Origin: Cavia porcellus
Taxonomy: Eukaryota > Chordata > Mammalia > Rodentia > Caviidae
Assembly (NCBI RefSeq): GCF_034190915.1
Contig: NW_026947486.1
Span: 102,839,123-102,903,122 of the forward strand
Direction: 5' to 3'
DNA: 64,000 bases
Part shown: one piece after another, positions 41,561 to 51,790 of the stretch
Position numbering within the stretch: the first letter of the stretch is position 1
Layout of the letters: the number at the start of each line of letters is the position of its first letter
Notes under the pieces: generated by a model
What the model saw: only the letters and a program-made list of their open reading frames with translations
Told to the model about the DNA's origin: nothing
The model's database searches: none
Made by a program: the position numbers and the translations under genes

Positions 41561-43184
41561 CGTATCAGTAACAAATCATTAAGTTGTTTGCTTGGAAAGT
41601 TGCTAGGCCTGAGCATCAGCTGTTTCCTCATATACTCAGCAGTATTAGATTTTTTTGTCAATATTTAAAAATCTTGCCTCAGATTTTAATTCTGTGAGTT
41701 ATTGAAGGGAGACAGAGTCACACCAACCAAACTCCTAAGGGCTTAAGGGTCCAATGTGTAAACCAAGATACTAATTTATTAATTTATATAGAGAAATAGA
41801 AATGCCTTGCAGGCCACATGCATCATGTTAGCTGGTCAGCATTTCTGTCCGTCATAAAGATTTATCAAAAAGCAAGTAAAAATGGAATAGCATAAATAGA
41901 AAGTTTCTTGGTAAGCATAAGATCCCACAGCAAAAGGAAATGTGATATTACAAGATGATATTCGTGACATTCTAGAGCTGAAACAGATATTTGTGTTCAT
42001 AAGTCAGATATCTTTGCTCTGCTTACAGCTGGTGGTGCTTTATCAAAAGGTCATCTTTGCGACTTCCCATTTATGACTATGTAGATCTCTATATTTCTCC
42101 TTTTCTGTGTTTTTTAGACTGTATGTCATTTTTGTTAATAGGTTTTAATTTTTACTTGACACATAGTAATTGTACATATCAATGGGGTGGTAACTGGGAC
42201 ATTTATCACCTCTGACATGAATCATTCCTTTGTGTTGGGAACATTGGAAATTCTCTCTACCAGTTTTTGTTGAAATAGTCAATTAATTGTCAATCATGTT
42301 TATCCTCCTGTGCTCTGTAGAACAGTATAAATTAATCCTTCTGTCCAGCTGCACCTGTGTATCTGCATATCAGTTTGATTTGGCTTTGATTGTACTCAAT
42401 TTCATATGAGGCTTACTTTTTATAGCTTCAAATGTGCTTTCCTGAGACCAAACTCCCATTGCTTTATTTGGAGTAGGCTTCGAATCTCTCTCTTCAAACA
42501 GTTACAAATTATACTCAGTCTGTGTCATTTCTGTGAGTGGCCCAACAGCCCTTATAACGTGATTCTTTCTAATCTCATTCTGAAAGCAATTTCAGATGGG
42601 GGAACCTTGCTTTTGTCCTTATGATTCATCTATAAGCTCTTATCTCCATTTTGTAAATGAAGACACTGAAGCCTAGCAAGCCAAAGTAATTTTCTCAGGA
42701 TTGTGGCTAGCAGGTGGTGCAAGTGATATTCAAACGTGGGTCTGTCTGGCCCTCAAACTCATTGGCTTTCTATATTAAAGGTCTGCTCTATTTTCTGACT
42801 ACAGAGTGACTGTAAAGAAAATGAGAACCACTTATGTTAGAAATATATGTGTACACCTTACATCATCTAGCTAGATGTCAGGATTACCTGAACTACAATT
42901 GTAATTTACTTGAACTACAGTTGGTAAAAATAAGCAATTTACTAGCCCATTAAATGTAGTCAAGTCTTTTAATCTCTGGATGAAGGGAGAGGTGTAACCT
43001 GGAGTTAAATACACCCTGAAGAATTTAAAAAGATCCTCCCTCACTGATCGAGAAAGCTATGCTCATAGGTTGCTCAAAGAACTGAAGTCTTCGTAGATTT
43101 TACCCATTATCCATCAACTGTTACAATTTAAATGTAAGAACTCTTTGCTTACTATAAAAGCTGAGGAAAAATTCCAAAACTAAG
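41561..43184. other. Unique sequence with a MIR-like fragment
   Basis: No gene is recognised. Bases 42640-42760 (CCATTTTGTAAATGAAGACA, CTGAAGCCTAGCAAGCCAAA, GTGATATTCAAACGTGGGTC) are a MIR on the plus strand. It contains a CTCF-like word CTAGCAGGTGGTGC at 42707-42720. Bases 42140-42310 resemble an old L1 3' end. Confidence 0.5.
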
Positions 43185-43268
43185 GTCAAGTGCTGGGGAT
43201 GTGGCTCAGTAGTAGAGTGCTTGCCCAGCAAGCACAAGGCGCTGGGTTCAATCCCCAGGGTGAAAAAA
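43185..43268 (+). repeat. ID-type SINE, plus strand
   Basis: A well-kept ID unit: GTGCTGGGGATGTGGCTCAG, TAGAGTGCTTGCCCAGCAAG, GCTGGGTTCAATCCCCAGGG, A-rich tail. Confidence 0.9.
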
Positions 43269-43519
43269 ATGATGTTCAAATTCATACCAACCTGGAGCTG
43301 AATGGTATATTGGTAGTGGTCTATCTGGATGTCAGAAAACAGTTCACTGAGCTAAAGTATAAATTCAGATCCTGCTGTACCAAATTCGAGGAGTTGGGGC
43401 AATCACCTTACTTAGGATTAGGTCTCAATTCCTTGTTCTCAACAGTCAGGGTTAGTCCCACAAGCTATTCCTGGAGAGGAAACTTTCTTTTCATATTGAA
43501 ACTCATTGAGGGCTTAAAA

Positions 43520-44165
43520 ATTTTTTTTTTGCAGTATTGGAGGTTGAACCCAGGGAGCGCTGATCTATATCCCTGGTCCTTTTACAAATTTTATTTTATT
43601 TATTTATTTATTTTTATTTTGAAAGTATACAACAGAACAAGACAGAATAAAGCCAACTAAGATCGTATAGTGAAATTGGTACAGAACTTCACAGCAAGTT
43701 ACCGGGATAACAGTAATAGTATCACAGTATATTTTGTTATCTTTGTAATAGTTGTTCTTTCAATCACGTATATCAAAATGAGATGAAATATAGAACACTA
43801 TAGAATTTATCAAAACAGAATATTGAATACAGCAGTACCATTAATCAGAAAAGAGCAAACCAGTAATAAAAATATTAACCTTCAAAGAAATGGGAGAAGG
43901 AAGTCCCCCTTATTTGCTATGTCAACCTCCCAGGAAACGCTGATTTCTGGTTCCCATTTGCTAATGAGTGGGGGGGGGTGTCAAGAAGGGTGATAGGGCA
44001 AGTGGGATATTTGACTCTAGGCCATGCATCAGTAGGTTCACTATTGCTTAGCAGGTAGGCAGGCTGGTTACAAATTTTATTTTGAAACAGTATCTCACTA
44101 AATTAACTAAGGTGTCCTTAAATTTGCAATCCTCCTGTCTCAGCCTCTCAGGTAGCTGGGATTAT
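43520..44165 (-). repeat. B4-like SINE split by an L1
   Basis: The ID part (GCAGTATTGGAGGTTGAACC, CTGATCTATATCCCTGG) lies at 43530-43580. The B1-like part resumes at 44068 (TTGAAACAGTATCTCACTAA, TCCTCCTGTCTCAGCCTC) after the L1 insertion. Confidence 0.8.
43598..44067 (-). mobile_element. 5'-truncated L1 3' end (type B)
   Basis: The 3' UTR matches 8580-8754 (ACAGAACAAGACAGAATAAA, AGCCAACTAAGATCGTATAG) and extends further to a polypurine-like G run at about 43970-43979. The duplication TTACAAATTTTATTTT lies at 43582-43597 and 44068-44083. Confidence 0.9.
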
Positions 44166-44219
44166 AGTCATTTAGGGTTCTGAGAAGCCCTTGGTTCCCA
44201 GAGGTATTAAACTGGAACA

Positions 44220-44895
44220 AACCAGACTTACCTGAGTTTGAATCGTGGCCCTGCATTTACTTTGTGTGAATGTGAGTAAAGTACTTTGAGCACTTATTAT
44301 CTATAAGCTGGGGATGGAATATTCATCTTCCGTGAATTGTGGAGTTAGATAAGCTAAAATAAGATACTTAACACAGTGCTTAGTGAACATTACACATACA
44401 TTAATTCTTTTTCAATTTATGGGAAAAACATAAAACAAAATTTCATAATGAAATAATAGGAAAATATCAATTGTTAATATATTGCATATTGTTACCTTCG
44501 AAGTTATTATTCAGAATATGAGATATGGACATTAAAATGTCTCCAATCATTATTAGCACAAACTTTCCTTTTAAATGAACTAAGAGTGAACTGATAGTGT
44601 AACTGGCTTGCATTTTTCCCTTTTCCTTTCTATCCTTTTCCCTTTCCCCCAACTTAGTTCATTTTTCCTTTTGAACAATTTCTCCCCATTTCACAATTAC
44701 TATCATGCATTTTAGACCTTATTTACTCTTTCAGTTTCCCATACTAGGGAGACAATAGGACGTTTCCACATGTGAGTCTGGTTTATTTCACTTAGGAGTA
44801 TGGTCTCAAGGTGCTTCCATTTACCTAAAAACATTTCAAGTTTATCCTTTTTATGACTGAGTAGTACTCTATTGACATACAGTGTTTCTTATTCC
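44220..44895. repeat. MIR (+) followed by L1 ORF2 tail (-)
   Basis: Bases 44220-44400 are a MIR (ACCTGAGTTTGAATCGTGGC, CTTAACACAGTGCTTAGTGA). Bases 44405-44895 are an L1 3' end on the minus strand, up to ORF2 words TATGGTCTCAAGGTGCTTCC and ATGACTGAGTAGTACTCTAT. Confidence 0.75.
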
Positions 44896-45012
44896 TTTTC
44901 CCAGATGTACATTTTACTAGCCCTACAGGTAGCTGACTTAAAGATAATTTATGCAATAGCTCATGTATGGAGATAATGGATTACATAGTGATGACATAAA
45001 AATCACAATATT

Positions 45013-45115
45013 TTTTTTTTGTCTTTTTCCTTTTTATCGGTACCGGGGATTGAACTCATGACTGCCTGCTTGCAAGGCAGGTGCTTATGCCGCTGAGCTA
45101 AATCCCCAGCCCCCA
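45013..45115 (-). repeat. Alanine-tRNA SINE, minus strand
   Basis: A near-consensus copy: TTTTTATCGGTACCGGGGAT, GACTGCCTGCTTGCAAGGCA, GAGCTAAATCCCCAGCCCCC. The duplication TCACAATATT lies at 45003-45012 and 45120-45129. Confidence 0.92.
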
Positions 45116-45261
45116 AAAGTCACAATATTATATGAGCACTAGAAAGTGGTTGTCATAGGGGGATGCAAAAGGGAGAGTAGCATCTATTTCTGGTGGCACT
45201 TTGTCTTTATTTTCTTCTCTTGGATTGAAAAATGTGGTGCGTGTATTCATACGTGCGTGCG

Positions 45262-45478
45262 TTTGTGTGCTGGGGACTGAACCCAGGGCTTTCCCGCTGA
45301 TCTGCATCCCCAGCCATTTTATTTTATTTTATTTTATTTTATTTTATTTTATTTTATTTTGAGGCAAGTTCTTGCTAAATTGCCAAGTTGCTCAGGCTGG
45401 ATGTGAATGTGGGATTCTCCTGCTTTAACTGCTCCACATGCTGGAGTTGCAGGCATGTACCACCATGCCTAGCTGAAT
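45262..45478 (-). repeat. B4-like SINE with (TTTTA)n linker
   Basis: An ID unit (GTGCTGGGGACTGAACCCAG, GCTGATCTGCATCCCCAGCC), then an expanded TTTTA pentamer tract at about 45316-45360, then a B1-like unit (GAGGCAAGTTCTTGCTAAAT, GGCATGTACCACCATGCC). Confidence 0.85.
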
Positions 45479-46605
45479 TAAACCTTTTTAAAAATCCAGT
45501 GATTGCTGTGCAAATCAACATATTTTTTTTTCTTTGCTGTTTTTCACTCTCAGTTCAGAAAAGTTCAACAGATCCTGTGACACGGGTTGAGCCTAGGACC
45601 TTGACTGTGTGAACGACACAGTTGCATCTGCCGTTAGCCTGGTGAAGCCTTCTTGTGCCTCTGCTACACAAAGCATGCATGCAGTGGGGTGGGAGGAGGG
45701 CCCAGGCTCAATCTTGCCGCGAGAATGCGCTCGGTTGTAGACTGAGGCTGAACTCTGTGTGCAGGTTGAACTGCTTCCCGACATCAGTGCCCTACAGCAG
45801 CTGCAAGTGCTCAGGCACCTGACATACAACCCCACCCTTATGTCCCACTCATGTCTCCCCCAAGTCTTCCATGCAGCCACCTGTGAACTATTGTTTAGAC
45901 TCACAGCTTATGATTGTTGATTGTCGACTGAGCTTGTGTGTCTAAGCCCCTGATCAAGCAGTTACTAGCCACAGAGAGGTGAAGAGGCAGGGTGATATTT
46001 TTTAACTTTATAAGTTTTATTTTGCCTTTAGTTAAGCATCTCACGTTAATGTCTGTAGAGAGTGATACATGGTCTCCAGTGGGTATAAAATTTGGAGTTT
46101 ATGATGAATGTATTAAGGCGGGATGAGTAACATAGATTAGCATTTGAGTGAAGACTTTTATTTGTTTTTGTAACCAATATTTATCAAGTGGCTATTATGT
46201 ATCAAGTGCCTGCTATGAATTTATTGAGTACTTGCTATGAATTATAAATATTGAGGGCCAATTGTGAATTGTTGGATGCCTGTCTAAGATGTTTTCCTTC
46301 ACAATAGTTTTATTTGCATGCCACCTAACAAAGGCTTTTTGTTGCATTCTAATGACATTAAATTTAGTTGTAAATTTAATTTATATAAATATTAAATAAT
46401 GAATATTAAGTACATTTAATTTATATATTTTATTTGTGAGCTTGACTGAGATCCTACCGGCATTTCTAGTACTGTGTATGCTTGTGTGTGTGTGCATGTG
46501 GGTGTGTACACGCTAGGCAAGTGTTCTATCGCTGGCCTGTGTCTCCACCCTCACAGCACTATTTTCATTGGGAAATGCATTTCTTATTTCCAAACAGTGG
46601 GAGTC
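45479..46605. other. Unassigned sequence with a short open frame
   Basis: A GC-richer patch at 45560-45930 contains a 59-codon plus-strand frame (about 45742-45918) preceded by GTGTGCAG and including LPDISALQQLQVLRHL. I recognise no family. An antisense 103-residue frame overlaps it. The rest is AT-rich, with a degraded ID unit near 46500-46550. Confidence 0.35.
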
Positions 46606-46939
46606 TTTTCCTGGATTAAGAATTAGAAAATTTGGGATTGACTGACCTCAAGTTTGCCTTATATTGTGACCTTCAGCAGGTTCATTTTCCCCTCTGGACC
46701 TCAATAAAATGAATCACTTATTCTCAATTGTGTCATCTTGAAGTCCCTTTCAATAACAAACATTTCATAACTGTTTTTACAATAGCATTCCAGAATGATG
46801 CTAATAGTTCATAGATAATGAAGTCTGTTTATACACATGCAGCAAACATCAATGTTACACCCTAACTACAATAAAGGTGAAATAAAAATAGCATTTAACA
46901 AAATAATAATTCATATATATATATATATATATATATATT
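46606..46939 (+). repeat. MIR-like element and (AT)n tract
   Basis: Bases 46606-46735 read GACTGACCTCAAGTTTGCCT, TTGTGACCTTCAGCAGGTTC, CCTCTGGACCTCAATAAAAT, which is a MIR. An (AT)n run lies at about 46914-46939. Confidence 0.7.
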
Positions 46940-47384
46940 CCAGACATTGTTAGATTCTTGTATCTGTGTATATGATCATTGTAAACACCAGCAGGCAGAT
47001 AAGAATATTGTACACTGGGGGCTCAAATACCACATCTTTTCAAATGATGCTATGATTTCCCGAAATGTCAGTCAGTTTTGTTGAAGTTGCAACAGAGATA
47101 TGATTCCATTTTCACTCAATTTACATGACATTTGTCTTCCTCGTGCAAAAATACCAATACACATAAAGCTATATAAATACTTTGTGTTTACAAAGGAGTT
47201 AGAATCTAGGGGTAGATAATCACAAGTTTCACCTACATGAATGCCGAATGGGGCATTTGAAAGCGATGGGGAGCACAGTACAGTTCTCAGTTTTCCATTG
47301 TGTGGGTCTTATGCACTGCAGGACATAATGGCCTTCTACCATGTCACTAAATAGTAACAGCGTCGCCACGTATTTTCATTATGT

Positions 47385-47400
47385 CCTCTAGGGGGTGCTG
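47385..47400 (+). promoter_or_regulatory. Candidate CTCF-binding site
   Basis: CCTCTAGGGGGTGCTG fits the CTCF core with changes at two or three positions; the AGGGGGTGC centre is typical. Motif evidence only. Confidence 0.4.
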
Positions 47401-47804
47401 CTTCCCCTGCTGAGACCAACTGGACTACAAGAAGCTCAAATTGCTGACCAGCTTGATTCTTTTGAGTCCATGCATGGATTTTTATTGAATGAGACCCTCA
47501 TGGGGCATTGTACCATGCGTTGCGAAGTCTTTGTTCTTAACTTTGCTGTTGTGCCCGCATTATTACTGACCTTAAAGGCCTGTTTACTTCAGAAGATTGC
47601 ATGAGAAATGTCCTTATAAAAGATTTTGAAACGCTGATTTGTAAAGATCAGAAATAATTCATTAACCTTAAATGAATTTTAAAGTAGACCTTACCACTGA
47701 ATTATCTTTTGGGATTTGTCTTTTCGTTCTCATATGTGCCTTAGGATTTTGAAATAATTTCTATTTTAGTTGTGACGAGTAATACATGTTATGACCTATT
47801 ATTT

Positions 47805-47818
47805 CCAGCAGATGGCAA
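47805..47818 (+). promoter_or_regulatory. Candidate CTCF-binding site
   Basis: CCAGCAGATGGCAA matches CCASYAGRKGGCRS at all positions but the last. It has the same orientation as 47385-47400, forming a tandem pair. Confidence 0.5.
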
Positions 47819-47904
47819 TGTTCGGTGCAAAAATGGCTTAGTTTAACAACTGCAGCTGTCTAGGCTCTTCCTCATCCATCCATCCAATCAATTATTTGTT
47901 TATT

Positions 47905-48088
47905 TATTTATTTAGAGGACTGACCCCAGGGCCTTTGCACTGAGCTACATCCCCAGACCCTTTAAAAAATCAAGTTTTGTTTGCAGACAGGGTCTCCCTT
48001 AATTGTTCGGGTTAGGCTCAAACTTATAATCTTCCTGCCTCAGCCTCCCCGAGTACTAAGATAACAGGATGTGTCACCACACTTGGCT
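47905..48088 (-). repeat. B4-like SINE, minus strand
   Basis: An ID unit (GAGGACTGACCCCAGGGCCT, TGAGCTACATCCCCAGAC) and a B1-like unit (TGCAGACAGGGTCTCCCTTA, AATCTTCCTGCCTCAGCC). Confidence 0.85.
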
Positions 48089-48437
48089 TCTCTTTGTATT
48101 GAAAACCCAAATTTCATAGTACATATTGACTTCATAGTATTTCTCGTTTGAAGAGATTTATTATAAGCTAATTCAGGTAAGGAAATGGTTAAGTTGATGA
48201 AGAAGAGGTGCATGTAATTCAACTTTTGACAAACTGAATCACATTTCATTACTGAAACAATAGTTTAGTAGATGATTAAGATAAATCCTATATAAGATAA
48301 ATACTTATCTTTTGCTTTGTCAGTTCTAAAATTCTGATTTTCTTATAGACTTCCAAAAATAATTCATTGTGAAACAGTTTCAGACTTAAGAATGTCTAGA
48401 ACAGTACAAAGAGCTGTAGACCGTGTAACTAGATGCC

Positions 48438-48700
48438 TCATGTTATCGTTTACATATAGATGTCTCCCTCGCCAAGCCTCATGTGTTGCAGGTGGATACT
48501 CAGCAGTGGCTGAATGTGATGTGGGGGCTGAAGTCTGGTTGGAGGAGGTGGTCCCTGGGGGTGTGGCCTGTTCTGTTTCCATTATCATTAGTCTTTCTCT
48601 GAATCTTTGAAAACTAGATGAGGTCCAGTTGCCTCTAAGCACTCCAGAGTGTATTTCCCCCACACAAGATTGCATAACTGGCATACAGCCCTTCAAATCA
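48438..48700 (+). mobile_element. MaLR-type LTR fragment, plus strand
   Basis: TGTTATCGTTTACATATAGA, CCTCATGTGTTGCAGGTGGA and GGTGGTCCCTGGGGGTGTGG follow the layout of the 5' half of MST/MT-like LTRs. It is truncated before the polyadenylation region. Bases 48089-48437 to its left are unassigned. Confidence 0.6.
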
Positions 48701-48753
48701 GGAATCGATACTGGCATATTACCACCCTGAATGGATCCATCTATTCAGATTTT

Positions 48754-48862
48754 TTTTTTTTGGATTTTTTTTTGTTTTGTTTTTACCGGTACCGGGGATC
48801 GAACTCATGACTGCCTGCTTGCAAGGCAGGCACTTATGCCACTGAGCTAAATCCCCAGCCCC
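48754..48862 (-). repeat. Alanine-tRNA SINE, minus strand
   Basis: Body ACCGGTACCGGGGATCGAAC, GACTGCCTGCTTGCAAGGCA, GAGCTAAATCCCCAGCCCC. A perfect 17-bp duplication CCATCTATTCAGATTTT lies at 48737-48753 and 48863-48879. Confidence 0.93.
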
Positions 48863-48879
48863 CCATCTATTCAGATTTT

Positions 48880-49264
48880 ACCAGAAGGCCAATAATGTCA
48901 CTGTTTCCCTTGTACTTCATAATCCTATGTGTTGCTTTTAGGGCTTGGTCTTCTCCAGTCAGGACTAATTCTTTACTCTTTCATATCCTTCCATTATTAG
49001 AAGGTACAGTATTCACACTCTTTAGGATTGCTGTCATCCTCGTGAGGTGGTCTGATTTTTTTAAAAAATCGTATTAAGGTGATACATTCTTGGCAGGAGT
49101 ATCACAGAAGTGAAACCTCACATCATGGGAAAAATGATGTCTGCCTGTTCCATCTCTGGTATTATTAGCTATGGTTATTTTCTTAGGGGAAATGGAATTT
49201 CACTACATGTATTTTTCATCTAATGCTATATTATAGATGTATTATACCTAGAGATGTACTGCAT
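48880..49264. other. Unique sequence, no gene seen
   Basis: No repeat or gene was recognised. Confidence 0.4.
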
Positions 49265-49545
49265 TTTTTTTGGTGGTTATAAGTTTCCATAGTCTCATTC
49301 TGATGAGTCTTTTTGTTGTTTTGAGATAGAGTTTCTTTATGCAGTTTAGGCTGGCCAGGCACCACCATACCTGGCCGCTGATGACTATTTTTTGCCTCTT
49401 TCTTTTTTTTTTTTTTTTTGTCCTTTTTTTGAGACAACATCTATTTATTCAGTTCAGGCTGGTCTCGAGCTCCCTTTGTAGCCCAGGCTGGTCTTGAACT
49501 TGCAATAATCTTCCTGCTTCACCCTCCCAAGTGCTGGATTATGTT
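49265..49545 (-). repeat. Two B1 SINEs, minus strand
   Basis: A B1 with a large internal deletion (49310-49375; TTTTGAGATAGAGTTTCTTT, then GGCTGGCCAGGCACCACCAT) is followed by a fuller copy (49415-49545; GAGACAACATCTATTTATTC, two GGCTGGTCT units). Confidence 0.8.
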
Positions 49546-49674
49546 GTTTCTAAATTGCTAATTTTACAAAGCTATAGTGACTCATTATGTATATTTATGT
49601 GTGCCTTTGCAAGTATGATCTGAAATTACAACAAAGATGACAATGGGTCAAGATACAAAGCATAAAAATAATAA

Positions 49675-49808
49675 AGTGCTGGACATGGTGACACGCACCT
49701 GTAATCCCAGCACTGGGGAGGCTGAGGCAGGAGGATCACTGTGAGTTTGAGGCCAGCCTGGGCTACATAGTGAGACTCTCAAAACAAATGAACAAACAAA
49801 AAAAACAA
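49675..49808 (+). repeat. B1 SINE, plus strand
   Basis: GCTGGACATGGTGACACGCA, CCTGTAATCCCAGCACTGGG, GGCCAGCCTGGGCTACATAG, then an A-rich tail. One internal unit is missing. Confidence 0.9.
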
Positions 49809-49947
49809 GGAAGGAAAAATATTTACTGTGCATAGGGAAGTCCCAAACAGGAAAAAACAGTTGTACTTAAGTCAGATGAAGTGGTGTTGAACCTATGGAA
49901 CACATGCAGGCTGTTTGTTATCACTGAAAGCTCCTAAAGTTTTCCCA

Positions 49948-50610
49948 TCAACAAAACAAAACAAAACAAAACAAAACAAAAACAAAAAATGGGCAAAACC
50001 CCCACTGTGCAATGATAAAAGAATCAGTTTAGTATGAGGAAATAGCAATTGCAAACATATATGTACCCAATATTGGAGCATCCAATGATATAAAACAAGT
50101 AGCCCTTGATCTAAAATTAAAGATTGTGTCTCATACAAGAAAAGATGAGAATTTCAATGCCTGACTTTCATCAATTGGCTGGATCATCCAGACACAAAAC
50201 AGACATAGGTCTGTTTGTGCAATATGCAATAAGTGAGTGGCCTTACAGAACATTTCCAAAAGCTGTAGAATACACATTCCTCTCATCACACAGGGTACGT
50301 TATCCGGGAAAGACTCTATGTTAGGCCACAACACAGACCTCAATCAGTTAAAATTTGAAATCATAATATGTATTTCCTCTGACTGTAATGCAATAAAATT
50401 AGAAATCAATAAGAACTCTAGAAATTGTACAGCTACACATAAATTAAACAGTATTTTCTGTGGTTACTAATTAATGAAAAAACAAGAGGAAAATGTGAAT
50501 ATTTATGAAGAATTAAAGAGGAAAATACAACATATCAAAATCCATGGGATACTGAAAAAGCAATTTTAAGAGGAAACTTCATAACAATAAGTGCCTAGAT
50601 AAAAAAGCGA
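49948..50610 (+). pseudogene. (AAAAC)n and ancient L1 ORF2 endonuclease-region fragment
   Basis: An (AAAAC)n run at 49951-49985 precedes an old plus-strand L1 ORF2 fragment of the endonuclease region: GTACCCAATATTGGAGCATC, CAATTGGCTGGATCATCCAG, GAATACACATTCCTCTCATC, CTATGTTAGGCCACAACACA, AATTAGAAATCAATAAGAAC. It is heavily mutated. It lies opposite in orientation to most L1s of the window. Confidence 0.75.
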
Positions 50611-50624
50611 AACAGAAAACTTGA

Positions 50625-50812
50625 CATGGTGATGTTGGCCTATAATCCTAGGTACTAGAAAATTTGAACCAAGAGGAAAGAAAATTTGAGGCCAGCCTGG
50701 GCAGCTTAGCAAGAAACTGTTTTAAAAAAATGAATAAAAAGGGCTAGTGATGTAGCTCAGTGAAATGCAGTGGTCTAGCATGCCTGAGATGCTGGGTTCA
50801 ATTCCCAGTACC
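50625..50812 (+). repeat. B4-like SINE, plus strand
   Basis: A B1-like unit (AACTTGACATGGTGATGTTG, GAGGCCAGCCTGGGCAGCTT), an A-rich linker, and an ID unit (GGGCTAGTGATGTAGCTCAG, GCTGGGTTCAATTCCCAGTA). Confidence 0.85.
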
Positions 50813-50819
50813 AAGAGGC

Positions 50820-50853
50820 AGGAGATAGAAATAGGGAGATAAAAGGAGGGAAG

Positions 50854-50935
<82 letters not shown>

Positions 50936-51180
50936 CAGACACACAGAGAGAGAGAGAGACAGAGAGAGAGAGAGAAGGGGAGGGGAGGGAAAGAAAGAGG
51001 ACAAGAAAGAAATAGAGGAAATGGGAGGGAAGGGAAGAATAAGAAGAAAAGAAGAGAGGAGAGGAGAGGAGAGGAGAGGAGAGGAGAAGAGGAGAGGGGA
51101 GGAGAGGAGAGGGGAGGAGAGGCAGGAAAAGGGAGAAGGGAGAGAGAGGAGAGAAATGGAGGGATGGATAGAGGGAGGGG
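50820..51180. repeat. Long purine (GA/GGA) simple-repeat tract
   Basis: About 350 bases almost purely A and G on the plus strand: a (GA)n core at about 50862-50928, interspersed CAGACAC, then (GGAGA)n and GGGAGG variants to 51180. It follows the A tail of the B4-like SINE, a common birthplace of such tracts. It creates Ser/Leu/Pro-rich false frames on the minus strand. Confidence 0.95.
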
Positions 51181-51687
51181 TGGGAGCAGCCTGGAGATGC
51201 TCTGTGCTTCATCCTCTTCTTTCTGAGGCCACTGCGTGTCTTTGTGCTCTGTGCTCTGCAACATCTTTGTCACACCCTCAATGCACTGGGGCACTCTGCC
51301 TCAGACACTTTGGTAAGCCTAGCTCTATTTTTTTTCCTTGGTGGTGGTTTGTTGTGGAAGGAAGAAACTAGGTACCTCTAGTCAATCTCATAAAATTCAT
51401 TTAAGTGGCTTCTTCAAAGGAGTTGTGAATGGGATATCTCAATAGATTATAGGGGCTAATTTCTAGTAGTAGTAATCACTGTAACAATGAATAGTTTCTG
51501 TCATATGCAAATTCACAACATCTAACACATTTATTTTCTAGTTTTAACTTTTTATTTTTATTGACAATACAATTAATTTTCCTGATTATAACTCTTAATC
51601 AGCATTGCTTAAAATGCAGGAGCGTCTGTTCAGAGGTGAATAATCCCAGTATTTCTCTCTCTCTCTCTCACTGTATATATTAGACCA
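51181..51687. other. Unique sequence, no gene seen
   Basis: A short (CT)n run lies at about 51654-51668. Otherwise unassigned. Confidence 0.45.
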
Positions 51688-51697
51688 CTTAACAGAT

Positions 51698-51790
51698 TTA
51701 ATTTAATTTAATTCTCTGGTACTGGGGATTGAACTCACAACCTTGTGGTTGCCAGGCAGGCATTTATCCCACTGAGCTAAATCCCTGGCC
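51698..51790 (-). repeat. Alanine-tRNA/ID SINE abutting the L1
   Basis: TCTGGTACTGGGGATTGAAC, CTTGTGGTTGCCAGGCAGGC, CACTGAGCTAAATCCCTGGC. Its duplication CTTAACAGAT (51688-51697 and 51791-51800) overlaps the L1 target-site duplication, so both insertions used the same target. Confidence 0.85.

Larger units (their letters stand above)
46940..47904. other. Unique sequence, possibly conserved; two CTCF-like sites
   Basis: No SINE, LINE or LTR is recognised in almost 1 kb, which is unusual here. It holds two same-strand CTCF-like words about 420 bases apart. The 69-residue frame at 47395-47604 has no further support. Confidence 0.45.

Noticed and set aside
9924..47818. A CTCF loop joining the 9.9-kb and 47.4-47.8-kb motifs
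   Set aside because: The motifs are divergent (minus at left, plus at right); loop anchors are usually convergent, so a loop between them is not supported.
48754..48862. Alanine tRNA gene
   Set aside because: The cloverleaf is tRNA-like, but the copy has an A/T-rich SINE tail, target-site duplications and many sister copies; it is a retroposed SINE, not a functional tRNA gene.
50722..51294. 190- and 145-residue minus-strand frames rich in Ser, Leu and Pro
   Set aside because: They are translations of the GA/GGA simple repeat at 50820-51180; no start context, domain or splice evidence.
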